This document shows positions 11,455 through 19,965 of a DNA stretch of 64,000 nucleotides, in pieces; positions within the stretch are counted from its first letter, which is position 1, and the number at the start of each line of letters is the position of its first letter. A model generated the notes under the pieces. That model saw only the letters and a list, made by a program, of their open reading frames with translations. It ran no database searches and had not been told where the DNA came from. Location: positions 1-64,000 of the forward strand of contig CAJXYE010000016.1 in NCBI GenBank assembly GCA_913063325.1, given 5' to 3'. This DNA comes from an uncultured Colwellia sp. (GTDB taxonomy: Bacteria > Pseudomonadota > Gammaproteobacteria > Enterobacterales > Alteromonadaceae). The translations under genes were made by a program, and so were the position numbers.

Positions 11455-13095
11455 TTAAGTTGCTGCTAACTCCACTGGAAAAGTAATATCAAAATTGACA
11501 CCATGTTCAAATTCATTTTCAAGTACTATATGGCCATCTAATGCTTGGGTTACTAAGTTATAGACTAAATGCATGCCTAAACCACTACCGCCACTGCCCC
11601 GCTTAGTAGTGGTAAAAGGGTCAAAAATTTTAGCTTTTATTGAGTCATCAATACCGATACCATCATCACTATAGTTAATATGCAGTTGGTCACTTAAATT
11701 CATGATATTAATGGTTATTACTCCTTTATCTCGACCTTCGAAAGCATGATAAATAGAGTTGAGTATCAGATTTATGAGTATTTGATTGATTGGACCTGGT
11801 TTACTGTTAACGTATAGATCTTCCGGGCAGATAACAGAGGTAACTACATTGGCAGAAACAAGTTTTGCTGACAATGTTAATAATACCTCATCGAGTAAAC
11901 CTTTTACATTGAAAGTACGCATTTCAGCACTCGACTGATCAACAGCAACTTTTTTAAAACTTGATATTAATTTAGCTGCACGTTCTAAATTGCGAAAGAT
12001 AATGGCTACATTTTCATCGCTATCGTTTAAGAATTTTTTTAACTGACTAGATTTTAATGTTTTATTGTCAAATGCAGTTTTTATTTCGTGCAACTTATCA
12101 GCTAGTAGACTTGAAGCCGTTACACCTAAGCCTATTGGGGTATTAACTTCGTGAGCTATACCAGCAACCATATCGCCGAGTGAAGCCATTTTCTCCGTTT
12201 CTACTAATTGCCCCTGAAACTCATGCAACTTTTCCAATGTTGATAATAGCTCTTGATTTGATTCTTTGAGGGCATCAGTTCTAGCACTCAGTCTATTCTC
12301 TAACGCCTGATTTTGAGACAGGGCATATTGATGGTCATCAATTATTCTATTAATATGATTTTCAGTACGGTGCAATAATACATTGATGTTCTTAGCCAAG
12401 ATATCAAGTTCTTTATAGGGTTGGCTTGCTAATTGAGTTTTATAGTCTTTGCTCTGCGTTATCTGACCAATACTTTCAATTAACTTAACTATGGGTTGAT
12501 TGGTTTTATTGAATAACCATTGTGAAACAGCTAAAGCAAGAGCGAGAGAAACGACTAAAAAACCAAACGTTATATAGTGAAGTTTTTCGATAAAACTTTG
12601 TTTATCAAGTAAGCTAGTCTGAATGAATAAGTAACCTGACGTTTGTTGGCCTTGAGTTATTTTGACAATCAACTCTAAGTGCTCATCTAGATATCGAATA
12701 GTGCTTAATTGTGATATTTCGGAAATCTTATCGCCAATAGCTGGAAAGGTGTGGTTTTTATTGTAACTACTAAAAAACTCAATGCTACCATCTTCATTTG
12801 AGCGATATACATGTATACGATTTATAATAGACGTCGAAATTAACTTTTTAAGCTCACTTTTAAGTTTACTTTGACTATTGTCATTGTCGCTTGCTAAAAA
12901 ATGACTACTGTTTATTGCTAAAATATTCGCCCATGCATGGGTTTCACTAGCAAGGTGTTGATTGCCTGTTTCATCAACTATAGAAATAATGCTTAAGGAA
13001 ACCGCAAGTAAAATTATAGTGGTTAAAGCTATTATGCTCTGTAATAAACGACTATGCAGTGACATTGTGTTGATTAAGTGTGGCATGGTACCCAA
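11455..13095 (-). CDS. Membrane-bound sensor histidine kinase
   Basis: This 546-residue kinase has an N-terminal membrane helix (LLQSIIALTTIILLAVSLSI), a periplasmic sensor region of about 150 residues, a second helix (ITFGFLVVSLALALAVSQWL), a HAMP-like linker and a coiled coil. A HisKA domain with H315 in AGIAHEVNTPIG and an ATPase domain (NLILNSIYHAF, DDGIGI, GSGGSGLGM) complete it. The HEVNTP form of the H-box belongs to a class of kinases often active in non-canonical circuits. The start is TTG with AGAGGT 8 bases upstream; an ATG three codons later is possible. It follows rsmC by 15 bases, so both may be co-transcribed. Its cognate regulator is not obvious; arcA is next downstream, but that pairing is unproven. 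Confidence 0.85.
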   Translation of the reverse strand: MGTMPHLINTMSLHSRLLQSIIALTTIILLAVSLSIISIVDETGNQHLASETHAWANILAINSSHFLASDNDNSQSKLKSELKKLISTSIINRIHVYRSNEDGSIEFFSSYNKNHTFPAIGDKISEISQLSTIRYLDEHLELIVKITQGQQTSGYLFIQTSLLDKQSFIEKLHYITFGFLVVSLALALAVSQWLFNKTNQPIVKLIESIGQITQSKDYKTQLASQPYKELDILAKNINVLLHRTENHINRIIDDHQYALSQNQALENRLSARTDALKESNQELLSTLEKLHEFQGQLVETEKMASLGDMVAGIAHEVNTPIGLGVTASSLLADKLHEIKTAFDNKTLKSSQLKKFLNDSDENVAIIFRNLERAAKLISSFKKVAVDQSSAEMRTFNVKGLLDEVLLTLSAKLVSANVVTSVICPEDLYVNSKPGPINQILINLILNSIYHAFEGRDKGVITINIMNLSDQLHINYSDDGIGIDDSIKAKIFDPFTTTKRGSGGSGLGMHLVYNLVTQALDGHIVLENEFEHGVNFDITFPVELAAT

Positions 13096-13110
13096 TAAAT
13101 TAGACCTCTG

Positions 13111-14190
13111 TTACTTTGATGATAGCTGAGCTTGGTAAATAGTAAACCCTTTGTCTTTTGTTATCACACGAGTATTACCTATATGTTCTTGCATAATAGG
13201 CTGATAACGTAAAAAACTATTGGCTACTATTGTGATATTACCTTGCTTGTTGAGACGTTTGTTTATACCAGCTAAAAAGTCTTCACTGGCTTGATAATGT
13301 GTTTTGACACCTTGATGAAAAGGAGGGTTCGAAACGACATGTTGATATTGCTCTTTAACATCAGATAGACTATTCGATGGGAATACATTACCTGAAAGAT
13401 CGTTTAAAGCTAAACTTTCTTGCGCTGAAGTTAACGCTAAAGCGCTGACATCAAGTAGTGATAAGTTTATATTCTCGTATTTCTTACCTATAAAACAGCT
13501 AATAACCCCGGCACCACAACCAAAATCAAGTACTTTTCCTGCCATTTTTTCAGGTAAATTACTTAACAATAACGCGGTACCTACATCAAGCTTTTGCTGA
13601 CTGAAAACCCCAGGTAAGGAAGCAATGGTCAGCTCAATACCTTCAACCCTTATATGGTATTTTTTAAACCAATCTTGCAAGTTGAACACATCAGATAACC
13701 TTTCTGGCTGAAATAAACCAGCAAAAAGCAGGCAATGGCGTGCTGCATCAACTTTTTGACAACAAGATAATATATTTTGAGTTAATTTTGCTGCGGATTG
13801 AATACCGCCTTTTTTTTCACCGACCAGTAATATTTTTGTTGTCTCGTTGATGCAATGAGTAATTATCGCAAGAGTGAAGCTTAGTTCAGCCTTGCTTTTG
13901 GGGAAAGCTATGATGACGAGATCATGGCAGGTCTTTGTTTGATAGGTACTAGCAAATGTTGTCTGAACAATTCTTTCATTAGATGAACTGCCGTGTTTTT
14001 TAGTAATTGCCTGATAATCAATAAAGTTAGTATTAAAGCAGCTAATGCTATCTGGTTGATGGATATCTAAGTAGGCATCAATAAAACCATCTTCAGGCAA
14101 ATTGATCAATAAAGGGGATTTAGCGTTCAGTAGTTCACTATTACGTAATAAAACTTGGCTAGGATTTGACAAAGACATAAGGCAAGACAC
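13111..14190 (-). CDS. rsmC: 16S rRNA (guanine-1207-N2) methyltransferase RsmC
   Basis: This 359-residue protein shows the RsmC layout: a degenerate N-terminal methyltransferase-like half and a catalytic C-terminal half with the SAM motif VLDFGCGAGVIS and the N6/N2-methylase motif SNPPFHQG. The family methylates G1207 of 16S rRNA in the 30S subunit. An alternative ATG four codons downstream (MSLSNPSQ) could be the true start. The gene diverges from the lysine-riboswitch operon. Confidence 0.9.
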   Translation of the reverse strand: MSCLMSLSNPSQVLLRNSELLNAKSPLLINLPEDGFIDAYLDIHQPDSISCFNTNFIDYQAITKKHGSSSNERIVQTTFASTYQTKTCHDLVIIAFPKSKAELSFTLAIITHCINETTKILLVGEKKGGIQSAAKLTQNILSCCQKVDAARHCLLFAGLFQPERLSDVFNLQDWFKKYHIRVEGIELTIASLPGVFSQQKLDVGTALLLSNLPEKMAGKVLDFGCGAGVISCFIGKKYENINLSLLDVSALALTSAQESLALNDLSGNVFPSNSLSDVKEQYQHVVSNPPFHQGVKTHYQASEDFLAGINKRLNKQGNITIVANSFLRYQPIMQEHIGNTRVITKDKGFTIYQAQLSSK

Positions 14191-14272
14191 AGTGCAATAA
14201 ATGGAGAAAATATAATAGTTATATTCTACGGTAAATAAGTATAAGGGAATAGCGTTATTTACGGGAAGTTAA

Positions 14273-14301
14273 TTGTACCTAGGTGAAAAAAATGCTTAAA
14301 T
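14273..14301 (+). promoter_or_regulatory. Weak promoter candidate for the riboswitch operon
   Basis: TTGTAC (14273-14278) and TTAAAT (14296-14301) are separated by 17 bases. They are poor matches to sigma-70 boxes but place a start near 14308, just before the long palindrome and the aptamer. Confidence 0.35.
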
Positions 14302-14310
14302 AGTCGCTGT

Positions 14311-14356
14311 CCCTAATTCCAATTTAATGGTTAATAACCATTAAATTTTAATAGGG
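14311..14356 (+). other. Long palindrome just upstream of the lysine aptamer
   Basis: AATTTAATGGTTA and TAACCATTAAATT form a perfect 13-bp inverted repeat around one base (14321-14347). It is flanked by CCCTA (14311-14315) and TAGGG (14352-14356), which can extend the stem. The right arm overlaps the first two bases of aptamer helix P1 at 14355, so the hairpin could compete with P1, or the DNA could be an operator. Both ideas are inference. Confidence 0.6.
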
Positions 14357-14850
14357 CCAGAAGAGGAGCGTTAACCAGGTAATTACTATTGTTTTGATAA
14401 ACTCAAAAGCAGAGATCAAACTCTGTCGATAGTAATGAGGGGGATTAACGCCGAGATAAATGGCTATTTTGATCAGTTATTTATCGGTTGTGTGCTTTAT
14501 ACCGAATACCCGCTCCACTTGAAGGTGCTTACTTCAGGAAACCTGAGCGAATCATAATCAAGACACATTTTTTTGTTAAGGGTCATTCCCTTAAAAACAA
14601 ATGTAACGACGAGTATGTTTTGCTCAGGTTTCCCCAAAGGGCTGGTTTATAAACGCTTTATGCTACGTTATTGATTTCGACAATAGAATAACTATTCTTT
14701 TCAATCAATGCCTTGCCTAAAGGCGTTTATAATTCCAGCTGAATCCTGCATTTGCAAGTGGAACGGGTATATACAGCACTGGGCTGAATCCCAACAACTG
14801 TCACTTTAATCAATAATTGTATTGATTTATTAAGTGGGGAGCTTCTGGCC
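14355..14850 (+). ncRNA. Lysine riboswitch (L box), interrupted by an inserted repeat
   Basis: The flanks of the inserted element together match the lysine-aptamer consensus as known from E. coli lysC. Helix P1 is GGCCAGAAG (14355-14363) with CTTCTGGCC (14842-14850), perfect. The conserved GAAGAGGAGCGTTAACCAGG segment, the GAGGGGGATTAACGCCGAG segment, TATCGG, and later TGGGCTGAATCCCA and GTCAC follow in order. GTTGT-GTGCT (14487-14496) pairs with AGCAC (14775-14779) and ACAAC (14794-14798); the repeat at 14498-14771 lies inside the apical loop of this helix. No T-run terminator lies before dapD, so control is probably translational; CCGCT (14877-14881) could pair with AGCGG (15012-15016) at the dapD ribosome site. 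Confidence 0.88.
14498..14771 (-). repeat. Palindromic repeat element, copy 2, inside the riboswitch
   Basis: The element's right end GGAACGGGTATA mirrors the left end TACCCGCTCC. Read on the minus strand it is nearly identical over more than 100 bases to the element at 59764-60030, from AGGATTCAGCTGGAATTATA through to AAACCAGCCC. It has no coding frame. It separates the two halves of the lysine aptamer, which pair perfectly around it. Confidence 0.85.
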
Positions 14851-15024
14851 TTTGCATATTAGCTAAAATACCAGCCCCGCTGTTGTTATGCTCTTCTTTG
14901 TAATTGCCCAGTTCTTCGCACAATGTATTTCGCGTTATTAAATTAGCACATACTAAGTATGTCTTTAATGATGCTTTGTACCCTTTATTTTCTATAGAAT
15001 TTTATCAGATAAGCGGAGTAAACA

Positions 15025-15774
15025 ATGAACTGGCAAGATGTATTAGCGCAGTTAGAATCAGGTTCTTTACGTGCAGCAAACCAAGATGATGCTGGTAACT
15101 GGCATGCAAATGTCGAAGTGAAACAAGGTATTTTAGCGGCCTTTAAAGCAGGTAAAAATATTGCCTTCAATGATAACTATCAAGGTTTTGTTGATAAAGA
15201 TAACTTACCAGCTCGTCAATTTACACCAGAAGACGGTGTACGTTTAGTTCCAGGTGGCTCATCTGTACGTGCAGGTGCTTACGTTGCTGAAGGTGTAATC
15301 ATCATGCCCCCCGCTTACATCAATGTTGGTGCATTTGTTGATACAGGCACTATGATCGATAGTCATGCGTTAATTGGTTCGTGTGCGCAAATTGGTAAAA
15401 ATGTTCATGTATCAGCAGCTGTTCAAATTGGTGGTGTATTAGAGCCGATTGGTGCTAGCCCAGTAGTTATTGAAGATGGAGCATTTTTAAGCGCCGGTGT
15501 TGTTGTCGTTGAAGGCATTGTTGTTAAAAAAGGTGCAGTATTGGCACCGGGTGTATCTCTTTCTAAATCAGTACCTGTTTATGATTGTGTTAATCAAGTC
15601 ATGCGAGAAAAAGGTGCAGAAATTCCTGAACGTGCTGTTGTTGTGCCTGGTACCCGACCTGTTAAAGGTGAATGGGCACAAGAGCAAGGTTTAAGTATGG
15701 CCTGTGCTCTAATAGTGAAATATCGTGATGAACAGTCTGATGCTTCCCTAGAGTTAGAATCAATCCTTCGTTAA
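15025..15774 (+). CDS. dapD: Tetrahydrodipicolinate N-succinyltransferase, DapD family
   Basis: This 249-residue protein is a left-handed beta-helix acyltransferase of the DapD type, making N-succinyl-2-amino-6-ketopimelate from tetrahydrodipicolinate and succinyl-CoA. The hexapeptide-repeat core includes IMPPAYINVGAFVDTGTMID, GSCAQIGKNVHVS and QIGGVLEP followed by VVIEDGAFLSAG, all close to the family. It is shorter than the 274-residue E. coli enzyme, mainly at the N-terminus. Succinyl specificity is not proven, since acetyl-using relatives exist. GGAG lies 6 bases from the ATG. It is the first gene after the lysine riboswitch, which fits feedback by lysine. A second, housekeeping dapD elsewhere in the genome is possible but not visible. 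Confidence 0.88.
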   Translation: MNWQDVLAQLESGSLRAANQDDAGNWHANVEVKQGILAAFKAGKNIAFNDNYQGFVDKDNLPARQFTPEDGVRLVPGGSSVRAGAYVAEGVIIMPPAYINVGAFVDTGTMIDSHALIGSCAQIGKNVHVSAAVQIGGVLEPIGASPVVIEDGAFLSAGVVVVEGIVVKKGAVLAPGVSLSKSVPVYDCVNQVMREKGAEIPERAVVVPGTRPVKGEWAQEQGLSMACALIVKYRDEQSDASLELESILR

Positions 15775-15788
15775 TCCATTATCTTGTC

Positions 15789-15872
15789 GCTGTATAGTCC
15801 AACCTATGCGTCAAAAGTACTCATTGATAGTCATCAACTCCGTGCTTTTTTCTTTAGTTTGAACCATACAGC
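15789..15872. other. Imperfect inverted repeat between dapD and the decarboxylase gene
   Basis: GCTGTATAGTCCAAC and GTTTGAACCATACAGC can pair across about 50 bases. There is no T run, so a processing or stabilising hairpin is as likely as a terminator. The 160-base gap holds no gene. Confidence 0.4.
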
Positions 15873-15934
15873 TTAAAGGTAATTGATTAATATAATCCAT
15901 TGATTGAATTATTTAGATAAAAAGAATATTACTA

Positions 15935-17182
15935 ATGACTACACCAACCTGGTTTGACCCCCGTATTGAAAATGCCTTAATTAACCATGAGTCTCCTGAA
16001 GATGAACAAGGTTACTTTGTTTATCAACTTGATGCACTTAAAGAGCATTTAGCCGCTTTGCAGCAACAAGACGTTATTAAGTTATGGTTTGCCGTTAAAG
16101 CTAACCCCTTATCAAAAGTAATTCAAACGCTTGATAGTGAAGGTTTTAACTTTGATGTTGCTAGTACAGGTGAATTAACTCAAGTATTAGGGCAAGGAAT
16201 AGATCCCAGTCGAGTATTAAATACTGGACCTGCTAAATCAAAAAAACAGCTTGCGGCATTTGTCAAAAAAGGTGTTCGTACTTTTGTGGTTGAAAGTCTC
16301 AATCAACTTAATTGGTTAAATGAAGTCGTACTTGAGCAAGCAGAAACATTAATCAATGAAGAACAACCTAAAGTGCTACTTAGAGTGCAATTGCAATGGC
16401 ATGAAGGCGAAAAAAATCCACTGGGTGGCAATAGTTTAACGCCTTTTGGTCTGTCAGTATCTGAGTGGCAGAATATCCATGTAGATAATTATCCTGCTTT
16501 GGATCTTTGTGGTTTACATATTTTTCAATGGGGAAATATGCTCAGTAATGAAAAAATGTTTTCATTATGGTCTCAAATGGTACCGCCATTAACTGATTTA
16601 GCTAACAGCATTGGTATGACGCTAGACGTACTCGATTTGGGTGGTGGTTTAGGCATTGATTATTTATCACAAGGGCAAACGTTATCTTGGTCTCAAGTTA
16701 TCGAAGACTTGGCCGTCATCAAAGAAAAATCAGGTGTTAAAGAGTTATGGTTAGAATTAGGGCGGTTTGCTGTTGCAGAGTGCGGCTATTATGTTGTGCC
16801 AGTTGTTGATAGAAAAATGAATTATGGGCAAGAGCAACTAGTCTTAGCAGCGGGAATAAATCATTTATTACGTCCCGCGATCACCGACCAGCCTTTTCCT
16901 GTACAAATATTACGAGAAGGTTTTTCAGCTGATAAAACGTCTATGCAAGCTTTTGATATCCATGGTCCCTTATGTACGAGTATGGATAAATTAGGGCACT
17001 TGCTCTTACCTGACGATACGACTATTGGTGAGCAATTAGTGTTTGGTTATTGTGGTGCTTATGGATTTACTGAAAGCATGCCCTTTTTCTTATGTCATGA
17101 ATTAGCAGCTGAATATGTTTATCAAAATGGCAGCCTAATTCAAGTTAGAGCAGCTAAGCCTGCTTCATCTTACCTGGCATAA
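15935..17182 (+). CDS. LysA-like PLP-dependent decarboxylase (fold type III)
   Basis: This 415-residue enzyme has the alanine-racemase-type barrel plus C-terminal domain of diaminopimelate and ornithine decarboxylases. K55 in WFAVKANP is the PLP lysine; LDLGGGLGIDY is the phosphate-binding loop; LELGR replaces the usual EPGR. The catalytic cysteine is C347 in GPLCTSMD, but the following residue is Thr348 where LysA normally has Glu, and GAYGFTESMPFF replaces the usual GAY...YN. These LysA positions read the D-centre of meso-diaminopimelate, so the substrate may differ. It lies between dapD and a deacylase gene under a lysine riboswitch. Carboxynorspermidine decarboxylase-like activity is the main alternative. 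Confidence 0.8.
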   Translation: MTTPTWFDPRIENALINHESPEDEQGYFVYQLDALKEHLAALQQQDVIKLWFAVKANPLSKVIQTLDSEGFNFDVASTGELTQVLGQGIDPSRVLNTGPAKSKKQLAAFVKKGVRTFVVESLNQLNWLNEVVLEQAETLINEEQPKVLLRVQLQWHEGEKNPLGGNSLTPFGLSVSEWQNIHVDNYPALDLCGLHIFQWGNMLSNEKMFSLWSQMVPPLTDLANSIGMTLDVLDLGGGLGIDYLSQGQTLSWSQVIEDLAVIKEKSGVKELWLELGRFAVAECGYYVVPVVDRKMNYGQEQLVLAAGINHLLRPAITDQPFPVQILREGFSADKTSMQAFDIHGPLCTSMDKLGHLLLPDDTTIGEQLVFGYCGAYGFTESMPFFLCHELAAEYVYQNGSLIQVRAAKPASSYLA

Positions 17183-17206
17183 TTAAGGCTTAGTAGAGGA
17201 ATTGTG

Positions 17207-18340
17207 ATGAATAAATTTACCAAAGAGGTTATGTCCGTTGGCGAAATGGCCAGTGGCGCTAAGTTAACCGTACCTGTGTACACTTTTAAATCTGAGAAGA
17301 ACTCAGCTGCTCCCAACGTTTATATTCAGGCCAATATGCATGGTGCTGAAGTACAAGGTAATGCCGTTATTTTCCAGTTGCTTGAGCTGCTTCAACACTG
17401 TGATTTACAAGCCAACATTACCTTAGTCCCTTACGCAAACCCAGTGGCGTGTAATCACAAAAATGGCGAGTATACCTTAGGGCGTTTTGACCCCATTACA
17501 GGGGTTAACTGGAATCGCATGTACCACTTTAACTCAAGTATTATTAAGCCTTTTGTTCAGCAAAATCTTGATGCCAGTGAAGATGAAATAAAAACCAAGT
17601 TTCAGCAACTTTTAGTTACTGAGATAGATCAAAAATTAGAGCACAATATTTGGGGCATCACTACGGGACAGCGTATTGCCTATCAGTTACAACGACTTGC
17701 TCATCAGGCCGATATCGTTTTAGACTTACATACAGGCCCCATTTCAAGTAAGCACTTATATTGCCCAGAATATGCGCAATCTAGTGCCGAATATTTTGAT
17801 ATTGAGCATACCATACTGATTGATAATGACTTTGATGGCGCAATGGATGAAGCCACATTTTGCCCTTGGTGGAGCTTACAGCAGGCCTATCAGGCTTCAG
17901 GTCGAAAATTCACTATGGGAGAAGGGGCTTTTAAGAAGGAAAGTTTCACCGTGGAACTTGGCTCTCAAGAGCAAATCGACTTGGATGTTGCTAAAACAGA
18001 CGCACTAGGTATTTTATCTTATTTATCATATCAAAGAGTTATCGATAATAAAGAATATCAGCCACAAAAAATGACCCGATATGCTTGTTATCTAAAGGAT
18101 TATAAAGCTTTATATTCCCCTATGGGTGGCATGGTCGATTATCTTGCTGAGTTTGGAAAACCACTCGTTGCGGGTGAGCCGTTAGCGCGAATTCTTCGTA
18201 TGGATAATTATGGTGACGGTGAAGCATTACATAATATATTACTTGAGCAAGAGGTTATTCCTATTCTGCACTTTGCTTCCGCTAGTGTGAACCAAGGGAC
18301 TGAGTTGTATAAAGTATTTTGTAATTACTTTAAGCTTTAA
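17207..18340 (+). CDS. AstE/aspartoacylase-family zinc deacylase
   Basis: This 377-residue protein belongs to the succinylglutamate desuccinylase/aspartoacylase family of M14-like zinc hydrolases. The zinc ligands are visible: H45 and E48 in NMHGAE, and H175 in DLHTG. NWNRM is the substrate-arginine segment, and E250 in FTVELG is the expected catalytic glutamate. I start at ATG 17207, since AGAGGA lies 6 bases upstream; GTG one codon earlier is possible. It follows the decarboxylase by 24 bases. The likely role is removing a succinyl (or other acyl) group from an amino acid, possibly a lysine or diaminopimelate derivative given the operon; this is inference. Confidence 0.82.
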   Translation: MNKFTKEVMSVGEMASGAKLTVPVYTFKSEKNSAAPNVYIQANMHGAEVQGNAVIFQLLELLQHCDLQANITLVPYANPVACNHKNGEYTLGRFDPITGVNWNRMYHFNSSIIKPFVQQNLDASEDEIKTKFQQLLVTEIDQKLEHNIWGITTGQRIAYQLQRLAHQADIVLDLHTGPISSKHLYCPEYAQSSAEYFDIEHTILIDNDFDGAMDEATFCPWWSLQQAYQASGRKFTMGEGAFKKESFTVELGSQEQIDLDVAKTDALGILSYLSYQRVIDNKEYQPQKMTRYACYLKDYKALYSPMGGMVDYLAEFGKPLVAGEPLARILRMDNYGDGEALHNILLEQEVIPILHFASASVNQGTELYKVFCNYFKL

Positions 18341-18370
18341 TTTTCGATAATTTAGCTTCCTCTCACATAA

Positions 18371-18408
18371 AAAAAGCAGCTATTGAATATGTTCAATAGC
18401 TGCTTTTT
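18371..18408. terminator. Bidirectional terminator after the lysine operon
   Basis: A 17-bp perfect inverted repeat beginning AAAAAGCAGCTATTGAA, with loop TATG, carries A and T runs on its two sides. It closes the plus-strand operon and the minus-strand TraF-like gene. Confidence 0.93.
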
Positions 18409-18488
18409 ATTTCTATACGAGAGATAAGTCGTTAAGGGAAAAACAGATAATTTACTTACCCTCCCTTAACTCCTAATCTTGTAGTGAG

Positions 18489-19754
18489 TTATATTTTTAA
18501 GCTGAATTGTAATGCTGCACCAAGGGTTTCGTTATCACCAGCAAAGGCGGCAATATCAACGGCAAATACATCCCAAGGTGAAATACCAATACCAGCAGTG
18601 TAAATATCATCATCAATATCATTTAAATCTGTACGATAACCTAAGCGAAATTGGATATGTTCATAAAAACGAAATTCAGCACCTACGCCAGCATATTTAG
18701 AAGGCTCTAAAGAGGCGAATTGTTTTCGGTCGGTTAAATCTATATCCGTTGCTAAACTTACCCAGCTATTTTGATAGCTTAGGCCGAAGCTAGTGCTATT
18801 TTCTAAAGTAAAAGCAATATCTTGGTCACTATGATGCACGGTTTGTTTCATCAAGTTATTGGTAACAAGTGCAGCATGCCATTGTCGTTCATCGCCCCAA
18901 TTTATATATAGGCCTAAATCAACATTTGTGCCGCTCTTATCGGTGATATTTTCATCATCAGTGATTTCAAAATCATCATCATCAAAATCACTAATAGCGA
19001 CGCGATTATAATAAAGATCAATCCGCTGATATTTTAATTTTGCCCCAACACTGACATCATAATTAGCGTGTTTAACTGCAGGGTAAGCAGCCATAACCCC
19101 TGCTTCGGCAATTGAGTAACCAACAGCGGTGGTTGCAGATGCAAGATCATTTAAGTCTAAGTCACCGGTTAAAATGGCATCATCTAATATTTTTTCATCT
19201 TCTTCGTTGTAGTCCATAGTCCCACCAATCCGTCCATATTGATTAGTGAAAAAACCAACGCTTAAATATTTATTAGGAATAAGAACTTGAAAATTCACCC
19301 CATTTCGTACTTTCACAATTTTCTTATCAATCTTTTTAAAGTCAGCAATAATATCATCGACTTGCTGATTCAAATTATTATTATAACTTTGTATTTCGTT
19401 TAAGGACTGGAAGTTTTGAAATTGAATGTTGTTTATATCATCGACCAATGTATCAAGGTTATCACTAATATCTTCTGTCGTATCAATCACATCATATTTG
19501 TCGGAGACCATGACACCAACGTTTAATGAAAAGAAAACATCATCGTCATTATCAAACTTAGTTAATAGTGCGGGGTTACTCAGTGATGAGGTGAAATCTT
19601 GGGTTAAGCCGGTAAAGCCTTGCCCTGTGCGTTTTGCGGTAAAACTTTCACCATAACTAGGAAGTGCAATTGCCATGATCGGTAATAACAATAATGTTTG
19701 TTTAAATTTTACTGAATAGCGGTTCTTTACAAATGGGAGAGTAAATTGTGTCAT
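18489..19754 (-). CDS. TraF-like outer-membrane protein
   Basis: This protein of 421 residues has a cleavable signal peptide (KQTLLLLPIMAIALPSYGES) followed by a beta-strand-rich body that resembles the family named conjugal transfer protein TraF (PF13729-like), which is probably a FadL-type or porin-like outer-membrane barrel. Features are RTGQGFTGL near the start, an alternating pattern throughout, and the C-terminal strand GAALQFSLKI. A coiled-coil-like insert lies around residues 85-150. I place the start at ATG 19754 because AGGA lies 7 bases upstream and the signal peptide begins there; a frame running 46 codons further upstream looks spurious. No conjugation genes are nearby, so the name implies no role in transfer. 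Confidence 0.75.
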   Translation of the reverse strand: MTQFTLPFVKNRYSVKFKQTLLLLPIMAIALPSYGESFTAKRTGQGFTGLTQDFTSSLSNPALLTKFDNDDDVFFSLNVGVMVSDKYDVIDTTEDISDNLDTLVDDINNIQFQNFQSLNEIQSYNNNLNQQVDDIIADFKKIDKKIVKVRNGVNFQVLIPNKYLSVGFFTNQYGRIGGTMDYNEEDEKILDDAILTGDLDLNDLASATTAVGYSIAEAGVMAAYPAVKHANYDVSVGAKLKYQRIDLYYNRVAISDFDDDDFEITDDENITDKSGTNVDLGLYINWGDERQWHAALVTNNLMKQTVHHSDQDIAFTLENSTSFGLSYQNSWVSLATDIDLTDRKQFASLEPSKYAGVGAEFRFYEHIQFRLGYRTDLNDIDDDIYTAGIGISPWDVFAVDIAAFAGDNETLGAALQFSLKI

Positions 19755-19936
19755 AAAGTATCCTGTGTTAAATAGACTGCATAATGACTTAAAATAGAAG
19801 TAGTAAATGCTTAATTGTACAAAGTATAGCGTAGCAGATTTGTATAGTTTGTTGATTTCGTAGATTTCTCTAAGTTTATTCGCAACATACAACGAAAATT
19901 CATACCTATTGGCAAAGCTGATGGTCGAAGTTAATG

Positions 19937-19965
19937 TTGAAGTTAGTTTTGCGGTGTTATATTAT
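19937..19965 (+). promoter_or_regulatory. Promoter of the zinc-uptake unit
   Basis: TTGAAG (19937-19942) and TATTAT (19960-19965) are 17 bases apart, a good sigma-70 arrangement. The -10 box lies inside the Zur palindrome, so Zur binding would block RNA polymerase. The expected start is about 19972, directly at the ATG of the next gene. Confidence 0.6.

Noticed and set aside
14904-15089. A plus-strand frame of 61 codons across the dapD start
   Set aside because: It overlaps dapD in another frame, has no ribosome site, and lies in the riboswitch leader.
18489-19754. Conjugation or integrative element, suggested by the TraF-like name
   Set aside because: No other transfer, integrase or attachment features are nearby; the family name is historical.
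19755-19892. An extension of 46 codons on the TraF-like protein
   Set aside because: The signal peptide and a ribosome site support ATG 19754; the extension is AT-rich and unlike a secreted N-terminus.
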